Assembly (NCBI GenBank): GCA_902494345.1
Contig: CABUSV010000025.1
Location: forward strand, 1 to 16,272
Source of the DNA: an uncultured Collinsella sp.
Lineage (GTDB): Bacteria > Actinomycetota > Coriobacteriia > Coriobacteriales > Coriobacteriaceae
Direction of reading: 5' to 3'
Length of the DNA: 16,272 bases
Shown here: piece by piece, positions 13,984 through 16,272 of the stretch
Numbering within the stretch: position 1 is the stretch's first letter
Layout: every line of letters begins with the position of its first letter
The notes under the pieces: model-generated
What the model was told of the DNA's origin: nothing
Database searches by the model: none
The model's input: only the letters and a program-made list of their open reading frames with translations
Position numbers and translations under genes: made by a program

Positions 13984-15318
13984 ATGAGCACACAGACCGA
14001 GCACAAGCTCGTCACGCAAATCGACTTCGCCCGTGCCGGGCAGATCACGCCGCAGATGAAGGAAGTCGCCGAGCGCGAGCATCGCGACCCCGAGTACATC
14101 CGCGAGCGCGTGGCCGACGGCCGCATCGCCATTCCCGCCAACATCGTGCACATCAAAAAGGGCATGCGCGCCTTTGGCGTCGGTGAGGGCCTGTCCACCA
14201 AGGTCAACGTGAACTTGGGCATCTCGGGCGACAAGGCCGATGCCGCCGAGGAATGGAAGAAGGTCAAGATCGCCGAGGACTTTGGCGCCGACGCCATCAT
14301 GGACCTCTCCAACTCGGGCAAGACGCGCCAGTTCCGCCAGCAGCTCATCGACGAAACGCCGCTCATGGTAGGCACCGTCCCCATGTACGACGCCATCGGC
14401 TACATGGAAAAGCCGCTGGTCAAGCTCACCAAGGACGACCTGTTCGAAGTCGTGCGCGCACACGCCGAGGACGGCGTCGACTTTATGACCATCCACTGCG
14501 GCATCAACAAGTCGGTCACCAAGACCTTTAAGGAGACCGGTCGCCTGATGAACATCGTCAGCCGCGGCGGCTCGCTGCTGTTTGGCTGGATGGAGGTCAC
14601 CGGCAACGAGAACCCGTTCTATGAGTTCTACGACGAATTGCTCGAGATTTGCCACGAGTACGACGTGACGATTTCGCTCGGCGACTCCTGCCGCCCGGGC
14701 TGCCTCTACGACTCCAACGACGCCACCGAGACCGCTGAGATGATCGAGCTGGGCAAGCTGTGCAAGCGCGCTTGGGCCGCCGGCGTCCAGGTCATGGTCG
14801 AGGGCCCGGGTCACATGGCGCTCGACGAGATCGCCGCCAACATGAAACTGCAGAAGCGCCTGTGCCACAATGCTCCGTTCTATGTGCTCGGGCCGCTGGT
14901 GACCGATATCGGCGTGGGTTACGACCACATCACCGCTGCCATCGGCGGCGCCATCTCCGCCAGCTCCGGTGCCGACTTCCTGTGCTACGTGACACCGGCA
15001 GAGCACCTATGCCTGCCCAACGCCCAGGATGTGCTCGACGGCCTCATGGCCACCAAGATCGCCGCACACGCCGCCGACATCGCCAAAAAGGTGCCCCACG
15101 CCCGCGACATGGACGACAAGATGGGGCAGGCACGCCGCAAGCTCGACTGGGACGCCATGTGGAAGTGCGCGCTCGACCCGGTTACGGGCAAGAAGCGCTA
15201 CGAGGAGTCCCCCGCCGCCACCGAGGGCACTTGCACCATGTGTGGCAAGATGTGCGCCGTCCGCACCGTCAACAAGATCTTCGAGGGCACCACGATCGAC
15301 CTCGGCATGGAGGACTAG
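13984..15318 (+). CDS. thiC: Phosphomethylpyrimidine synthase
   Basis: 444 residues, the short ThiC form that lacks the N-terminal domain of the roughly 630-residue E. coli enzyme. This radical-SAM enzyme turns aminoimidazole ribotide into HMP phosphate, the pyrimidine of thiamine. Seen: MDLSNSGKTRQFR around 106-118, TIHCGINKS at 169-177, SLGDSCRPGC at 231-240, VEGPGHM at 272-278 with His277, and GYDHITAAIGGA at 312-323 with His315. The C-terminal cluster motif is CTMCGKMC (Cys417, Cys420, Cys424), that is CX2CX3C. The E. coli type is CX2CX4C; the shorter spacing may be normal for the short clade. The start at 13984 lies eight bases after AAGGGAG of the riboswitch. Confidence 0.97.
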   Translation: MSTQTEHKLVTQIDFARAGQITPQMKEVAEREHRDPEYIRERVADGRIAIPANIVHIKKGMRAFGVGEGLSTKVNVNLGISGDKADAAEEWKKVKIAEDFGADAIMDLSNSGKTRQFRQQLIDETPLMVGTVPMYDAIGYMEKPLVKLTKDDLFEVVRAHAEDGVDFMTIHCGINKSVTKTFKETGRLMNIVSRGGSLLFGWMEVTGNENPFYEFYDELLEICHEYDVTISLGDSCRPGCLYDSNDATETAEMIELGKLCKRAWAAGVQVMVEGPGHMALDEIAANMKLQKRLCHNAPFYVLGPLVTDIGVGYDHITAAIGGAISASSGADFLCYVTPAEHLCLPNAQDVLDGLMATKIAAHAADIAKKVPHARDMDDKMGQARRKLDWDAMWKCALDPVTGKKRYEESPAATEGTCTMCGKMCAVRTVNKIFEGTTIDLGMED

Positions 15319-15323
15319 CCCTG

Positions 15324-15348
15324 TCGCCGCGGCCGCTTCTGGCGGCGA
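15324..15348 (+). terminator. Hairpin just after thiC
   Basis: TCGCCGC (15324-15330) pairs with GCGGCGA (15342-15348) around an 11-nt loop, starting five bases after the thiC stop. No T-run follows, so termination is doubtful. Confidence 0.3.
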
Positions 15349-15413
15349 GCTGGTGCCTGTCAATTGTTGACGTGTGAACATTTGCTTGCATTTGCGTAAA
15401 GATTGCATCGCCC

Positions 15414-15443
15414 GCCCGGGATTGCCATACAGCCATCCCGGGC
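15414..15443. terminator. 9-bp hairpin between thiC and thiD
   Basis: Positions 15414-15422 pair perfectly with 15435-15443 around a 12-nt loop, followed by AACTTTATAATG. The tail is only weakly T-rich and runs into the thiD -10. The hairpin may end thiC transcripts or shape the thiD promoter region. Confidence 0.4.
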
Positions 15444-15448
15444 AACTT

Positions 15449-15454
15449 TATAAT
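15449..15454 (+). promoter_or_regulatory. -10 of thiD
   Basis: A perfect TATAAT at 15449-15454, 45 bases before the thiD start. The best -35-like hexamer, TTGCCA at 15422-15427, is 21 bases away, longer than ideal. It suggests thiD can be transcribed independently of thiC and of its riboswitch. Confidence 0.5.
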
Positions 15455-15499
15455 GCAGGCAGAAGACCCATTTGAATCCGACCGAACAAGGGAGCGAAC

Positions 15500-16272
15500 A
15501 TGGATCGCAGTAAGGTACCCGCCGTTCTATCCATCGCCGGATCCGATTCCAGCGGTGGTGCCGGCATTCAGGCCGACATCAAGACCATCACGGCGCACCG
15601 CCTGTATGCCGAGACGGCCATCACAGCCATAACCGCACAAAACACCCTAGGCGTCACCGCCGTGCAGAACATCTCCCCAGATATTGTCGCGGCGCAGATC
15701 GATGCCGTTTTTGACGATATCCGCCCCAACGCCGTCAAGATTGGCATGGTTTCCTCTGCCGAGATTATCGATGTTATCGCCGACCGCCTGAGCGTTTGGA
15801 ACGCGACAAACGTGGTAGTCGACCCCGTCATGGTAGCCACCTCGGGCGCACGGCTGATTGCCGAAGATGCCGCCGAGGCACTCACCCGCCGCCTGTTCCC
15901 GCTAGCGACGGTTATCACGTCCAATATTCCCGAAGCCATGGCCCTGCTCGACTACGAGGTCGACTCCGAGCGCACGCAGCAAAATGCTGCCATGCTCCTC
16001 ACCCGCCGCTTTGGTTGCGCATCCCTCGTTAAGGGTGGGCATCTTGTCAACGAGGCCAACGATGTACTGGCCGAACCCGCGCCACTCGATGACGAGGGCA
16101 ACCATCTGGGAGATCCACTCACCACGTGGTTCCGCCACAAGCGCATCGAGACCGACAACACGCACGGCACCGGCTGCACGCTCTCGTCCGCCATCGCCTG
16201 CGCGCTGGCCCAGGGCATGGATCTTGCCGACGCCGTCAATGCGGGCAAGGCATACCTGACAGGCGCTCTGGC
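15500..16272 (+). CDS. thiD: HMP/HMP-phosphate kinase, cut by window edge
   Basis: 257 complete codons are in the window with no stop; the usual length is about 265-275, so only the C-terminal tail is missing. It phosphorylates hydroxymethylpyrimidine and its phosphate to HMP-PP, the step after ThiC, and belongs to the ribokinase-like fold. Seen: SIAGSDSSGGAGIQADIKT at 11-29, GMVSSAEII, DPVMVATSG, SNIPEA, LVKGGH, and the phosphate-binding NTHGTGCTLSSAIA starting at 220, with Asn220 and Cys226. Start: AAGGGAG five bases before the ATG at 15500. It lies 181 bases after thiC in the same direction and no TPP aptamer precedes it. A PdxK-type pyridoxal activity is possible, but the thiC context favours ThiD. 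Confidence 0.95.
   Translation, partial: MDRSKVPAVLSIAGSDSSGGAGIQADIKTITAHRLYAETAITAITAQNTLGVTAVQNISPDIVAAQIDAVFDDIRPNAVKIGMVSSAEIIDVIADRLSVWNATNVVVDPVMVATSGARLIAEDAAEALTRRLFPLATVITSNIPEAMALLDYEVDSERTQQNAAMLLTRRFGCASLVKGGHLVNEANDVLAEPAPLDDEGNHLGDPLTTWFRHKRIETDNTHGTGCTLSSAIACALAQGMDLADAVNAGKAYLTGAL

Noticed and set aside
13813..15006. N-terminal extension of the membrane protein on the minus strand
   Set aside because: The frame is open, but it runs antisense through the TPP riboswitch and most of thiC. A good Shine-Dalgarno supports the ATG at 13812.

Overview
The window is a GC-rich, densely packed piece of bacterial chromosome made of housekeeping and biosynthetic genes. No phage, IS, CRISPR, rRNA or tRNA signal was seen. 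Strong NNC/NNG codon preference, Shine-Dalgarno-led genes and the gene content suggest a high-GC anaerobic actinobacterium, most likely a gut Coriobacteriia member such as Collinsella. That placement is inference; no marker gene was compared.

Layout. 1-212: three hairpins behind a minus-strand cysteine desulfidase-family gene (210-1529). 1802-2269 (+): rpiB, convergent with ndk (2421-2825, -), with a good intrinsic terminator for each between them. 3212-6391 (-): argH and argG, the last two steps of arginine synthesis, separated by a terminator-like hairpin and an unrecognised 56-residue small gene (4761-4931). Upstream of argG lies a promoter, a 24-codon leader ORF (6597-6671) ending in Arg-Arg-Gln-Arg-Ala-Ile-Ser-Arg-Arg-Arg-stop, and a chain of mutually exclusive RNA hairpins. 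This looks like a ribosome-mediated arginine attenuator and is the most interesting part of the window. 6946-7773 (+): a Cof-type HAD phosphatase. 7785-7914: a perfect 33-bp inverted repeat. 8048-10798 (-): polA. 10965-12362 (+): an M18 aminopeptidase. 12379-12448: a hairpin with a T6 tail just before yaaA (12464-13273, +). 13297-13812 (-): a single-pass membrane protein of unknown function. 13884-15318 (+): a TPP riboswitch and thiC. 15500-16272 (+): thiD, cut by the window edge.

How it works together. argG and argH convert citrulline and aspartate to arginine, and the leader plausibly senses charged tRNA-Arg. thiC and thiD make and phosphorylate the thiamine pyrimidine (HMP-P to HMP-PP), and the TPP riboswitch, whose 3' edge contains the thiC Shine-Dalgarno, provides feedback. 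The remaining genes are individually transcribed housekeeping genes. Long ORFs opposite polA, argH, argG, thiC and the aminopeptidase are high-GC shadows.
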